From Trichococcus patagoniensis (GTDB lineage: Bacteria > Bacillota > Bacilli > Lactobacillales > Aerococcaceae): a stretch of DNA of 64,000 nt. This document shows, one piece after another, positions 1 through 8,762 of this stretch. The first letter of the stretch is position 1; each line of letters begins with the position of its first letter. Below the pieces are notes generated by a model. It was not told the DNA's origin. It saw nothing but the letters and a program-made list of their open reading frames with translations, and ran no database searches. The stretch lies in contig NZ_QAOM01000010.1 of assembly GCF_003051085.1 (NCBI RefSeq), positions 62,001 to 126,000 of the forward strand, written 5' to 3'. A program made the position numbers and the translations under genes.

Positions 1-1010
1 TGAATCAAACAGAAGTCAGCGACATGAGCGCCTTGGCCGGGTTGACGCAATTGGAATACCTGGACATCAGCCATACCCGAGTAGAAGATATTGCCGCTTT
101 AAAGGACCTGAAAAAGCTTAAAACCCTTTACCTCAACAACAACCAATTGGAGGACATCAAAGGATTAGCTGGTCTGAAGCAGCTTGAGGTGCTCTATTTG
201 AACGATACTGCTGTCAGCAACATCCGCCCGTTGATCGACCTGACCAGCCTGCAATCGTTGAAGCTGCGCAACACCGAAGTTGAAAATGTCAGCTCCTTGG
301 CTGACATGAATCAGTTGCGCTATTTAAGCCTAGGGAATACCCCGGTCAACAATATCACAGCTCTATCAGGATTAACTCAGCTGACTATCTTGGAGCTGGA
401 CAACACCTTCATCCTTGACGTTGAAGCTGTAGCAGCTTTGACGCAATTGCTAACGCTAGACTTGAGCGGGACTGAGATCAACGACGGTAGCGGGCTGGCG
501 GAACTCGGAAACCTTTTGACGCTGGACCTGAGCGGCACCAACATAAGCGACATCTCACCGTTAGCCAACCTGAGGAAGCTATCGCGTCTGGATCTGAACA
601 GTACATCGGTCGTGGACATCGGCAATTTGGCGGGCTTGACTGAACTGACGCACCTCGAAATGAGCGGGGCGCAAGTGAGCGATATCGGAGCCTTGGCAGG
701 CCTGAAGGAATTGGTCTACCTTGATCTCGCGCACAATCAGATCAGCGCTATCGACAGTTTGGCCAATCTGACAAAAGTCAGACACCTGAATCTGGCAGGC
801 AATCAGATCAGCGATGCCACCGCCTTGGCGAACTTGGCGGAGCTTTGGTACCTTGATGTGAGAGGGAATCCGATCAGCGATATCGCGCCTTTAACGGGCT
901 TGGAAAAGTTGGGCAAACTCCACATCAGCGGAGCAGCAGTCAGCGCCGAACAACAAGCATTGATACAGAGCGCTCTGCCGGGCTGCGACATCAGTTGGTA
1001 CGAAGAATGA
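1..1010 (+). CDS. Internalin-like leucine-rich repeat protein, 5' end outside window
   Basis: The reading frame is already open at base 3, so the N-terminus lies upstream; the ATG at 24 sits inside a repeat and is not a start. The visible part is about 14 consecutive 22-residue repeats of the SDS22/internalin type (DI-x-x-LA-x-L-x-x-L-x-x-L-x-L-x-x-T-x-V-S), for example DIGALAGLKELVYLDLAHNQ. It ends with a short cap (LPGCDISWYEE) and a stop, with no LPXTG anchor or membrane segment, so anchoring, if any, must be N-terminal. Such repeats bind proteins or glycans, often at the cell surface; the ligand cannot be read from the sequence. Near-identical repeats could recombine. Confidence 0.85.
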   Translation, partial: NQTEVSDMSALAGLTQLEYLDISHTRVEDIAALKDLKKLKTLYLNNNQLEDIKGLAGLKQLEVLYLNDTAVSNIRPLIDLTSLQSLKLRNTEVENVSSLADMNQLRYLSLGNTPVNNITALSGLTQLTILELDNTFILDVEAVAALTQLLTLDLSGTEINDGSGLAELGNLLTLDLSGTNISDISPLANLRKLSRLDLNSTSVVDIGNLAGLTELTHLEMSGAQVSDIGALAGLKELVYLDLAHNQISAIDSLANLTKVRHLNLAGNQISDATALANLAELWYLDVRGNPISDIAPLTGLEKLGKLHISGAAVSAEQQALIQSALPGCDISWYEE

Positions 1011-1089
1011 ACGCAAGAGCATAAAATCGCCCACGTAATTATTTGCGCTTCAGAGTCATCTTAGCGGACAAGGATTCAATTAATTCTTG

Positions 1090-1127
1090 AGAACTTTCGA
1101 CAATTCAGATGAGTTGTCGAAAGTTCT
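1090..1127. repeat. Inverted repeat upstream of the LCP gene
   Basis: Arms AGAACTTTCGACAA and TTGTCGAAAGTTCT enclose a 10-base loop. There is no clear U-tract. The same design, with a G/C change in the stem, forms the terminator at 2315-2362 on the other side of the LCP gene. Confidence 0.6.
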
Positions 1128-1299
1128 GCTTGTTTCGGCTTCGTTTCTTCGGATAATCCGCGTTAAATGTCGTGACTTTCGGCAGCAATGGCCACTCAAA
1201 GATTGCAAAGCGGCTTTACTATCTGCTCCGACTCATCTAAAATATAGGCAACAGCAACAATTATTTGATAGTTGGCTATCGGGGAAGAGGAGAAAAATA

Positions 1300-2304
1300 A
1301 TGCGCTCGAATAAGCGAAATAAGAACGGTTTGAAAATAGTTGTCAGTATCCTTGCAGTTCTGGTGATCGGTATCCTTGGATATGTCTACTCAATTTACGC
1401 AAATGTGAAAGACACGATGGACACAGCCTACATGCCTGTCGAAGTCGAAACTTTCCGCACAACCAACACCGGCACTGTTGCCGATTCGTCGGAAACAGTC
1501 GATGAAGAAAGCAGAGCGGATGCCGGAGCGTTGACCCCATCCGAGTTGTTGCAAGCGGGTGAACCGATTTCGATACTATTGTTGGGCGTCGACACCGGTG
1601 ATCTGGGCCGCACCGAACAAGGCCGTTCCGATTCGATGGTCGTCGTCACAATCAATCCGCACACGCAAAAGACGACACTTTTGAGCATCCCGCGCGATAC
1701 ATACACGGAAATCGTCGGATACGGCACTTCCGATAAAATCAATCACGCCTACGCATTCGGCGGCACCGCGATGTCCATCAATACCGTGCAACAGATGCTC
1801 GACATTCCCGTTGATTTCTACGTGATGGTCAACATGGCCGGGATCCAGGAAATCGTCGATGCGGTCGGCGGCATCACCGTTGAAAGCCCACTTGCCTTCA
1901 ATCAGAACGGCTATGCTTTCGTCCAAGGCACGAACCAACTTGATGGCGAAGCATCATTGGCGTTCGCACGCATGCGCTATGAAGATCCAGCCGGCGATAC
2001 CGGCCGCCAAGGCAGACAACGCTCAGTCATCGAAGGCGTCATCCGCAAACTGGCGACACCGGAAACACTGCTGAACTACCAGACCATTTTGCAGTCCTTG
2101 TCATCCAACGTACAGACGAGCTTCCAATTATCCGATTTCTATACGCTCCAAAACAAGGATTATCTCGGCGCAGTCGACAACATGAGTCAGCAACAACTCG
2201 GCGGCACCGGCAGCATGATGAACGACATCTACTACAACTTCGTTGACGAAACCGAACTCACGCGCGTCCATGACCTGCTTAAGGCAGAACTCGAACTCGA
2301 ATAA
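1300..2304 (+). CDS. LytR-CpsA-Psr (LCP) family cell-wall glycopolymer transferase
   Basis: LCP proteins attach teichoic acids or capsule from polyprenyl-phosphate carriers to peptidoglycan on the outside of the membrane. The 334-residue protein has a short basic N-terminus, one membrane segment (about residues 12-31), a Ser/Thr/Glu-rich linker, then the LCP domain from about residue 90. Conserved Arg and Asp residues are visible in GRSDSMVVVTINP and LLSIPRDTY, the usual pyrophosphate/Mg contacts. An upstream in-frame ATG at 1087 lies in the inverted repeat and has no ribosome site. I chose 1300 because GGGGAAGAGGAG lies just before it and translation then begins MRSNKRNKNG before the membrane helix. 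It is monocistronic and ends at a strong terminator. Confidence 0.9.
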   Translation: MRSNKRNKNGLKIVVSILAVLVIGILGYVYSIYANVKDTMDTAYMPVEVETFRTTNTGTVADSSETVDEESRADAGALTPSELLQAGEPISILLLGVDTGDLGRTEQGRSDSMVVVTINPHTQKTTLLSIPRDTYTEIVGYGTSDKINHAYAFGGTAMSINTVQQMLDIPVDFYVMVNMAGIQEIVDAVGGITVESPLAFNQNGYAFVQGTNQLDGEASLAFARMRYEDPAGDTGRQGRQRSVIEGVIRKLATPETLLNYQTILQSLSSNVQTSFQLSDFYTLQNKDYLGAVDNMSQQQLGGTGSMMNDIYYNFVDETELTRVHDLLKAELELE

Positions 2305-2314
2305 ACGCCTAAAC

Positions 2315-2362
2315 AAACAGAACTTCCGACAATTCAAGTGAGTTGTCGGAAGTTCTGTTTTT
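2315..2362. terminator. Bidirectional terminator between LCP and cysteine-synthase-like genes
   Basis: Stem AACAGAACTTCCGACAA / TTGTCGGAAGTTCTGTT followed by a T-run. It sits between convergent genes and can serve both. Confidence 0.8.
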
Positions 2363-2389
2363 TCTCTTTTCACATATTATTCTTCAGCC

Positions 2390-3412
2390 TCAACGGATTG
2401 CGCGCATGCCGACCAACTCGACGTCGCACGCCAAATGATCCGCAGCAACAGGCTGCTCAAACATCAGATCGGTGGAGAGATATTTTTTGCTGTCGTCGGC
2501 AAAAACGGTCGCAACGACGGCATTCTTGTCGCCGAGCAGATCCTGTGCCTTCAGCACTCCCAAAAAGTTGGCGCCAGATGAGATGCCGACGCCGAGCCCG
2601 AGCACGCGCGCGAGGTTGCGGGCCATGTTGATGGCGTCGCAGTCGTCGATCGACAGTATATTATCGAGCTGATCCAGTTTGACGATGGCCGGCACGAACT
2701 CGTCGCCGATGCCGAAGATCCGGTGCGGGCCGACGACTTTTCCGCAGGTCGCCATCGTCGGGGAGGAGGCCGGATCGAGCGGAAAAGCAAGGCAATCCGG
2801 ATAGCTTTCCTGCAGAAGTTCCTTGACGCCCATCAGTGTTCCGCCGGTGCCGACGCCGGCAACGAAGCCGTGCGGCCGTTTGCCGAGTGCAGCCAGCTGC
2901 GCCAGAATCTCCTTCCCGGTCGACGCATAATGGGCAGCGCAGTTTTCGGGGTTGGAGAATTGGTGCGGCAGAAAGGCGCCTTCGGTTTCGCCCATCCGGT
3001 CGGCGAGGGCGATCGAACCGGTGAAGCCGCCTTCCGACTTGGAAACGAGCCGGATGGTTGCGCCGAAACTTTCGATCAGGTTGATACGCTCCTTGCTCAT
3101 CCAATCGGGCATGAAGATCGTGACCGGATTGCCCAGATAAGCGCCGATTGCCGCAAAGGCGATGCCGGTGTTGCCGCTGGTCGCCTCCGCGATCGGCGTA
3201 CCTTCAGTGATAGCACCTGTTTCGTAGGCCTTGCGGAGGATGTGGCAGGCGACGCGGTCCTTGATGCTGCCTGAGTAATTGTAGTATTCCGCTTTTGCGT
3301 ATACTAGCCGCGGTTCGCCTTTGTAAAGCAAGGAAATCTCAAGCATCGGGGTGTTGCCGATCAAAGCCTCCAAACCATCAAATTTTTCGGACATTTTTTT
3401 GTTTATCGTCAT
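2390..3412 (-). CDS. Cysteine synthase-like PLP-dependent beta-replacing enzyme
   Basis: Fold-type II PLP enzyme of the cysteine synthase / cystathionine beta-synthase family, which makes cysteine from an activated serine and sulfide. In the 340-residue protein the PLP lysine is K51 in SGSIKDR; EATSGNTGIAFA binds the substrate carboxylate; VGTGGTLMG binds the PLP phosphate; the C-terminal FADDSKKYLST matches the CysK end. IGNTP near residue 20 is the standard opening. I start at the ATG at 3412, with GGGAGG ten bases upstream; an ATG at 3430 overlaps that ribosome site. YNYSGSIKDR differs from the usual NPGGSVKDR, so exact substrates (O-acetylserine, O-phosphoserine or homocysteine/serine) are open. 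Confidence 0.85.
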   Translation of the reverse strand: MTINKKMSEKFDGLEALIGNTPMLEISLLYKGEPRLVYAKAEYYNYSGSIKDRVACHILRKAYETGAITEGTPIAEATSGNTGIAFAAIGAYLGNPVTIFMPDWMSKERINLIESFGATIRLVSKSEGGFTGSIALADRMGETEGAFLPHQFSNPENCAAHYASTGKEILAQLAALGKRPHGFVAGVGTGGTLMGVKELLQESYPDCLAFPLDPASSPTMATCGKVVGPHRIFGIGDEFVPAIVKLDQLDNILSIDDCDAINMARNLARVLGLGVGISSGANFLGVLKAQDLLGDKNAVVATVFADDSKKYLSTDLMFEQPVAADHLACDVELVGMRAIR

Positions 3413-3532
3413 GGTCAAAAAACCTCCCATACTTATGTCATGTCGCTCTTTGTCTTCATTCTAATCCTTTTGGCGAGGAAAGGCCATCGCCAGCCGTTCG
3501 ATAAAAACACAAAATAATTTTTATCAAAACAC

Positions 3533-3561
3533 TTGACTTTATCTTTGAAAGGGTTTACTAT
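3533..3561 (+). promoter_or_regulatory. Promoter of sucrose operon
   Basis: TTGACT (3533-3538), a 17-base spacer and TACTAT (3556-3561), directly upstream of two operators and the EIIBC gene. Confidence 0.75.
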
Positions 3562-3572
3562 TCATATCAAGA

Positions 3573-3584
3573 GGAACCGGTTTC
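3573..3584. promoter_or_regulatory. Operator 1, LacI-family type
   Basis: GGAACCGGTTTC, an imperfect palindrome with the central CpG typical of LacI/ScrR-family operators, just downstream of the -10 box. Confidence 0.7.
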
Positions 3585-3626
3585 GCCAATGCGGAAAAAC
3601 TGCTCCTTATCATTTTGAATCAGAAG

Positions 3627-3638
3627 GGAACCGGTTCC
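3627..3638. promoter_or_regulatory. Operator 2, LacI-family type
   Basis: GGAACCGGTTCC, a perfect palindrome 54 bases (about five helical turns) after operator 1. Two phased operators suggest cooperative repression. No LacI-family regulator gene is adjacent. Confidence 0.7.
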
Positions 3639-3710
3639 GAAATGAGATGAAACACAGTTTTTATTGCACTTATTCTTAGGCACAACAGATAAAAGGAAAG
3701 AGGGAGAAAA

Positions 3711-5141
3711 ATGGATTACAAAAAGATTGCAGAAGAATTGTTGACGGATATCGGCGGAAAAGACAACGTGCAGGCGGCGACGCACTGTGCGACACGACTA
3801 CGCTTGGTTTTGAGGGATGAAAGCAAGGTCGATCAAGCGGGATTGGACGAACGCGACGAAGTCAAAGGGACTTTCTCCACAGCCGGTCAATACCAGATCA
3901 TCCTGGGATCCGGGATCGTCAATGAAGTCTACAAAGAATTCATCAAAATGGCCGGCATCGACGCCATGAGCAAAGAGGAAGTCAAAACAGCCGGCACGCA
4001 AAAACTGAACCCGATCCAACAAGGCGTCAAGATGCTTTCGGACATCTTCGTACCGATCATCCCGGCAATCGTAGCCTGTGGTTTGATGATGGGATTGAAC
4101 AACGTATTCACGGCACAGGATTTGTTTGTTGCCGGGAAATCACTGATTGAAGCTTATCCTTCTATTGAAGGTTTGGCAGCCATGATTAATACATTCTCTA
4201 ATGCCGCGTACGTCTTCCTGCCTATCCTGATCGGTTTCAGCGCTACGCAGAAATTCGGCGGCAATCCATACTTGGGTGCCGTTTTGGGGATGCTGATGGT
4301 CCATCCGGATCTCGTCAACGCTTACGCTTATCCGTCAGTCTTGGCTGCCGGTGAAGTGCCTTTCTGGGATATCTTCGGATTTGAAGTCGCGAAAGTCGGT
4401 TACCAAGGAACAGTCCTTCCGATCTTATTCGCATCTTACATCCTGGCGAAAGTCGAAACGTTCCTGCACAAACGCGTACACACTTCTCTTGATAACCTGA
4501 TCACACCGCTGTTCGCTTTGTTCGCAACCGGCTTCCTGACTTTCACTTTGGTGGGCCCGTTGACGCGCACGCTCGGCGATATGATGACAAACGGCCTAGT
4601 TTGGTTGTATGACACGACAGGTGCCATCGGCGGCGCCATCATCGGTTTCTTCTACGCGCCACTGGTCATAACAGGTATGCACCACAGCTTCATCGCCGTG
4701 GAAACACAATTATTGGCTGATATCGCCAAAACAGGCGGTACGTTCCTCTTCCCAATCGCGGCTATGTCAAATGTATCTCAAGGTGCTGCCGCATTGGCGA
4801 TGTTCTTCATTATCAAAGAGCAAAAAGCGAAAAGCTTGGCTTCCGCATCCGCAATTTCCGCTTACCTGGGGATCACTGAACCTGCGATGTTCGGGATCAA
4901 CCTGAAATACCGCTACCCATTCTACGCAGCGATTATCGGATCATCGATCAGCAGCGCTTATATCACATTCTTCAAAGTGAAGGCAGTCGCAATGGGGGCA
5001 GCTGGATTACCTGGGATTATCGCAATTACGCAAGGTAAACTTTTCCATTACATAATCGGAATGCTCATCAGTTCCGTAGTGACCATCGCGCTTACTTATG
5101 TATTCAGCAAAAAAGAGTGGTCAAAAGCTGTTAAGAAATGA
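3711..5141 (+). CDS. PTS EIIBC, sucrose-type (glucose superfamily)
   Basis: Imports and phosphorylates a disaccharide, most likely sucrose to sucrose-6-phosphate. The 476-residue protein has an N-terminal EIIB domain with the phosphocysteine C26 in ATHCATRLRLVL, then an EIIC membrane domain with the substrate-site segments ITGMHHSFIAVE and LGITEPAMFGI. There is no EIIA domain, so a separate EIIA must phosphorylate it. The start ATG follows AAAGAGGGAG. It leads an operon with an alpha-glucosidase and a sucrose-6-phosphate hydrolase; its stop overlaps the region of the next start. A trehalose-type EIIBC would look similar, but the GH32 partner argues for sucrose. Confidence 0.88.
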   Translation: MDYKKIAEELLTDIGGKDNVQAATHCATRLRLVLRDESKVDQAGLDERDEVKGTFSTAGQYQIILGSGIVNEVYKEFIKMAGIDAMSKEEVKTAGTQKLNPIQQGVKMLSDIFVPIIPAIVACGLMMGLNNVFTAQDLFVAGKSLIEAYPSIEGLAAMINTFSNAAYVFLPILIGFSATQKFGGNPYLGAVLGMLMVHPDLVNAYAYPSVLAAGEVPFWDIFGFEVAKVGYQGTVLPILFASYILAKVETFLHKRVHTSLDNLITPLFALFATGFLTFTLVGPLTRTLGDMMTNGLVWLYDTTGAIGGAIIGFFYAPLVITGMHHSFIAVETQLLADIAKTGGTFLFPIAAMSNVSQGAAALAMFFIIKEQKAKSLASASAISAYLGITEPAMFGINLKYRYPFYAAIIGSSISSAYITFFKVKAVAMGAAGLPGIIAITQGKLFHYIIGMLISSVVTIALTYVFSKKEWSKAVKK

Positions 5142-5149
5142 GGGGTGAT

Positions 5150-6829
5150 ATGGGGAATTTAGAGTGGTGGAAAACAGCGACCGTTTACCAAATATATCCC
5201 AAAAGCTTTAAAGATTCGAACGGTGATGGCATAGGGGATCTTCCTGGCATCACCAGCAGAATCTCTTATTTGAAAGAGCTGGGTATCGATATGGTTTGGC
5301 TAAGTCCAATCTATGAATCGCCCAATGTCGATAATGGCTATGACATCAGTGATTATGAAAGCATTCATCCGGATTATGGGACGATGGCGGATTTTGATGA
5401 TTTACTTGCCGAGCTGCACAGCAATCAAATAAAAGTTATGATGGACTTGGTGGTCAATCATACCTCAGACGAGCATCATTGGTTTCGGGAAGCATGCAAA
5501 GCTAAAGATAATCCTTACCGTGATTACTATATCTGGAGGAAAGGTACAAATGGACAGCCGCCAACAGATTGGTCGGCGTCGTTCGGCGGTTCCTCCTGGA
5601 CATATGATAGGACAACGGACGAGTATTATCTGCATCAATTTTCCAAAAGTCAACCAGATTTGAACTGGGAAAATCCAAAACTTCGTCAAGAAATTTATCA
5701 AATGATGCGTTTTTGGCTGGAAAAAGGTGTTGATGGTTTTCGCATGGATGTCATCAATCAGATCTCAAAGAAAGAAGTGCTCGGTAGCTATCAGGAATTT
5801 GAACTTGGGCAGGGCTGGTATAAAGCTTTGAAGCCAGATCAAGCTTCGGTGCATGTCTGGCTCAATGAAATGAATCGGGAGGTACTCTCGCATTATGATG
5901 TTGTGACGGTCGGGGAAACGCCAAAAGTTACTTTGGAAGAAGCTTTAAAATACTCGAATCCGCTGCGTTCTGAGCTGCACATGGTCTTCCAGTTTGAACA
6001 TATGCGTCTGGATCGTGTAAAAGGGAAATCTAAATGGGACATTGCGGAATTGCCCCTGGTAGAATTGAAGGAAAATCTATCGAAGTGGCAAAAAGCACTA
6101 GCCGGAAAAGGTTGGAATAGCCTGTATTGGAATAATCATGATCAACCTAGGATCGTCTCTCGTTTTGGTAATGACGAACCGAAGTGGCGAACACTCTCAG
6201 CCAAACTCTTGGCGCATACTTTGTATATGATGCAAGGAACGACCTTCTTGTTTCAAGGTGAAGAAATCGGGCTTCCCAATGCCTATTTTGATGATATTTT
6301 CGACTACAATGACATTGAGTCTGTCAACTATTATCAGCTAAAGAAGCAAGAAGGGATTCCTGATCAGCAGATCATACGCTCTTTGCAAGCACAATCCAGG
6401 GACAATGGACGGACGCCCGTGCCATGGAATAATTCGCATAATTTTGGCTTCACTACAGGAAAACCTTGGCTTCCATTTTCAAAACACAGTGATTTGCCGA
6501 CAGCGGAGGACAATGTGAAAGATTTGGAATCTGTGTACCATTATTATCGAAAGCTGATTCGTTTAAGGAAAGAGCAAGCTATTCTTTCCGAGGGTACCTA
6601 TACCTTGCAGCTACCGGAAAATAATCAGATATTTGCTTTTTCGAGAAAATATAATGAAGAAGAGTGGTTTACCTATACAAACTGGTCAGAGGAAACAATC
6701 ACTATTCCGATGCAGCCAGAAAGAAGACAACGTGTGATTGGCAATTACGGGGAAGCTTTCTACACTAACTCTCGTGAAGAGGAATTAACTTTACGACCTT
6801 ATGAAGCCATCACGTTCAGAAAGGAATAA
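5150..6829 (+). CDS. GH13 alpha-glucosidase, oligo-1,6-glucosidase (MalL) type
   Basis: Cytoplasmic GH13 subfamily 31 enzyme of 559 residues that hydrolyses short alpha-glucosides such as isomaltose or isomaltulose, sometimes sucrose. The catalytic nucleophile is D200 in GFRMDVIN, the acid/base is E256 in TVGETPK, and the transition-state aspartate is in NNHDQPR. Val follows the nucleophile; in this subfamily Val there goes with alpha-1,6 activity and Thr/Ala with alpha-1,4. I chose the ATG at 5150 (AGGGG four bases upstream) over the one at 5138, which overlaps the EIIBC stop and has no ribosome site. Codon use is AT-richer than in the flanking PTS and GH32 genes, so it may have joined the operon separately. 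Confidence 0.88.
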   Translation: MGNLEWWKTATVYQIYPKSFKDSNGDGIGDLPGITSRISYLKELGIDMVWLSPIYESPNVDNGYDISDYESIHPDYGTMADFDDLLAELHSNQIKVMMDLVVNHTSDEHHWFREACKAKDNPYRDYYIWRKGTNGQPPTDWSASFGGSSWTYDRTTDEYYLHQFSKSQPDLNWENPKLRQEIYQMMRFWLEKGVDGFRMDVINQISKKEVLGSYQEFELGQGWYKALKPDQASVHVWLNEMNREVLSHYDVVTVGETPKVTLEEALKYSNPLRSELHMVFQFEHMRLDRVKGKSKWDIAELPLVELKENLSKWQKALAGKGWNSLYWNNHDQPRIVSRFGNDEPKWRTLSAKLLAHTLYMMQGTTFLFQGEEIGLPNAYFDDIFDYNDIESVNYYQLKKQEGIPDQQIIRSLQAQSRDNGRTPVPWNNSHNFGFTTGKPWLPFSKHSDLPTAEDNVKDLESVYHYYRKLIRLRKEQAILSEGTYTLQLPENNQIFAFSRKYNEEEWFTYTNWSEETITIPMQPERRQRVIGNYGEAFYTNSREEELTLRPYEAITFRKE

Positions 6830-6833
6830 AACG

Positions 6834-8324
6834 ATGAAAGAATGGACGCGCGAGGAGCGCTATAAAAAACTCTCGGATTATTCCGACGACTATATGGAAG
6901 AATTGGCGAAACGGGTGGCGCAGTCGCCCTTCCGCCAAAACTACCATATCCAACCGAATACCGGCCTTCTGAACGACCCGAACGGCTTCACTTATTTCGA
7001 CGGCAAATGGCATCTCTTCTACCAATGGTTCCCGATGGGCGCGGTCCACGGTCTGAAGCACTGGTACCACCTGACTTCGACCGACCTCGTGCATTGGAAC
7101 GAAGAGGGCGTCGCGCTGCTGCCTGACACGGCGTACGACAGCCACGGCGTCTATTCCGGCAGCGGCTTCGTCAAGGACGGCCAGCTGCACATCATGTATA
7201 CCGGCAATGTCCGCACGGAAAAATGGGAAAGGGTGCCGAACCAGATCGTTGCCCGCATGGAGGCGGACGGCAGCTTCACGAAGTTCCTGCCGCCTGCTAT
7301 CGCCGGCAATCCGGAAGGCTACACCGACCACTTCCGCGATCCCAAAGTCTGGGAGCAGCAAGGCATCTATTACACCGTCATCGGTGCCCAACGCACGGAT
7401 GAAACCGGCACAATCCTGATGTACCGTTCGGCTGATACGGTGGAGTGGGAATTGATGGGCGAAGTCGACGCCGGTTTGCCGGACTTCGGCTTCATGTGGG
7501 AATGTCCGGACCTGTTCGAAATCGACGGCAAAACCGTTTTGTTGTTTTCGCCGCAGGGAATCGAGCCGGAAGGCGGCCGCTACCACAATATTTTCCAGAC
7601 CGGTTATGTCATCGCTGATGATTTCCGGATGGATGAGTTGAAATTGGCGCATGATGGTTTCCAGGAACTGGATGCCGGCTTCGATTTCTACGCTACCCAG
7701 ACAGCGGAAAGTCCGGATGGCCGCCGCATTCTGACGGCCTGGATGGGATTGCCGGAAATTGCATACCCGACCGACAGCGAAGACTGGGCGCACTGCCTGA
7801 CGCTGCCGCGCGAGTTGTCCATCAAGGACGGCAAACTGATCCAGAAACCGGTCCGCGAATTGGTTGCTTTGCGCAAAGCGAAGACTGTTTCCGATGCCGG
7901 CTTGTTGTCTGGCGAAAAGACGATCGACCGCGATGGCGTAAACTGCTACGAGCTCCAGTTGGAATTGACATTACCGGCGTCAGCCGATCGCTCGCCGGTA
8001 ATTTTGGATCTCTGCGAAGATGCCGCAAACGACAAACGTTTCCGCATCATACTGGATCCGGCCAGCAAAAAAATCACGATCGACCGCAGCCGCTGCGGCA
8101 TCCCATTTGCAGAAGAATTCGGAACGACCCGCACGCTGGCGGTCGGACAGATGGACCACGTGAAGCTGCAGATTTTCGTCGACACCAGCTCGATCGAGAT
8201 CTTCGTCAATGACGGCGAGGGTACATTCACCTCCCGCGTCTTCCCGCAAGCGGGAGAAACCGGCCTGTCGCTCGCGGCAGGCAGCACAATCGATTACAGC
8301 CTCGAACTTTGGGAATTGGCCTGA
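6834..8324 (+). CDS. scrB: Sucrose-6-phosphate hydrolase (GH32)
   Basis: Cleaves the sucrose-6-phosphate made by the PTS into glucose-6-phosphate and fructose in the cytoplasm. GH32 signatures appear in order in the 496-residue protein: LLNDPNGF with nucleophile D48, FYQW, FRDPKVW (transition-state Asp) and MWECPDLF with the acid/base Glu; a C-terminal beta-sandwich follows. There is no signal peptide. The frame opens upstream inside the GH13 gene, but MKEWTREERY at 6834 follows AAGGAATAA and is the sensible start. It begins 4 bases after the GH13 stop, so it is translationally close to it, and closes the operon. A second, divergent GH32 is at 49419. Confidence 0.9.
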   Translation: MKEWTREERYKKLSDYSDDYMEELAKRVAQSPFRQNYHIQPNTGLLNDPNGFTYFDGKWHLFYQWFPMGAVHGLKHWYHLTSTDLVHWNEEGVALLPDTAYDSHGVYSGSGFVKDGQLHIMYTGNVRTEKWERVPNQIVARMEADGSFTKFLPPAIAGNPEGYTDHFRDPKVWEQQGIYYTVIGAQRTDETGTILMYRSADTVEWELMGEVDAGLPDFGFMWECPDLFEIDGKTVLLFSPQGIEPEGGRYHNIFQTGYVIADDFRMDELKLAHDGFQELDAGFDFYATQTAESPDGRRILTAWMGLPEIAYPTDSEDWAHCLTLPRELSIKDGKLIQKPVRELVALRKAKTVSDAGLLSGEKTIDRDGVNCYELQLELTLPASADRSPVILDLCEDAANDKRFRIILDPASKKITIDRSRCGIPFAEEFGTTRTLAVGQMDHVKLQIFVDTSSIEIFVNDGEGTFTSRVFPQAGETGLSLAAGSTIDYSLELWELA

Positions 8325-8345
8325 AAAAGCGAGAAATAACAGTTG

Positions 8346-8396
8346 AACGCGCCACACTTGGCTCTGGAAGCAGAGCAAGGGGTGGTGCGTTTTTTG
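8346..8396 (+). terminator. Terminator of sucrose operon
   Basis: AACGCGCCAC pairs with GTGGTGCGTT around a long loop and is followed by TTTTTG. Confidence 0.65.
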
Positions 8397-8439
8397 CGTT
8401 GGGGCGTGGGAGGCGCAGACGGGTGCGCGGAGATGCAGA

Positions 8440-8625
8440 AAAACCCGCCAACAGCGATTTGGCGGGGAAAAATGCAGGGCGCTCCACTGAATTTCCCCGT
8501 CGAGAGCGCGTTGGAAGGTTATCCCGAGGAAATCTGCTCCTGGAAACCCGCCAAAACTGTTTTGGCGGGGAAAAACGCTGAACTCTCCACTAAATTTCGC
8601 AGCCGGCGCGTTCCCCGGACAGTGT
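8440..8625. repeat. Repeat family A array (CCCGCCAAA...TTTGGCGGG)
   Basis: Two clear palindromes of family A begin at 8444 and 8547, and a degenerate one at 8496, so the register is 52, 51. The rest of the gap to 8762 holds only the promoter region of the next gene (TATAAT at 8693-8698, weak -35). Confidence 0.75.
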
Positions 8626-8762
8626 TATTAGGAAAATAATATAAAAAAACGCAAGCATCTGTTAATTATTCGTAAACTGAGGACCGCCTTGCTATAATTA
8701 GTTCACTAAAGTAAACTTACCTTGAGATTGATAGATAAAAAGTAGAGAAAGGATGAAAACTT

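Noticed and set aside
1087-1299. N-terminal extension of the LCP protein
   Set aside because: The in-frame ATG at 1087 lies within an inverted repeat without ribosome site, and the normal membrane-anchored N-terminus begins at 1300.
6816-7793. 325-codon frame antisense to scrB
   Set aside because: It is a shadow of the GC-rich scrB gene; the sense frame has complete GH32 motifs and the antisense frame resembles nothing.
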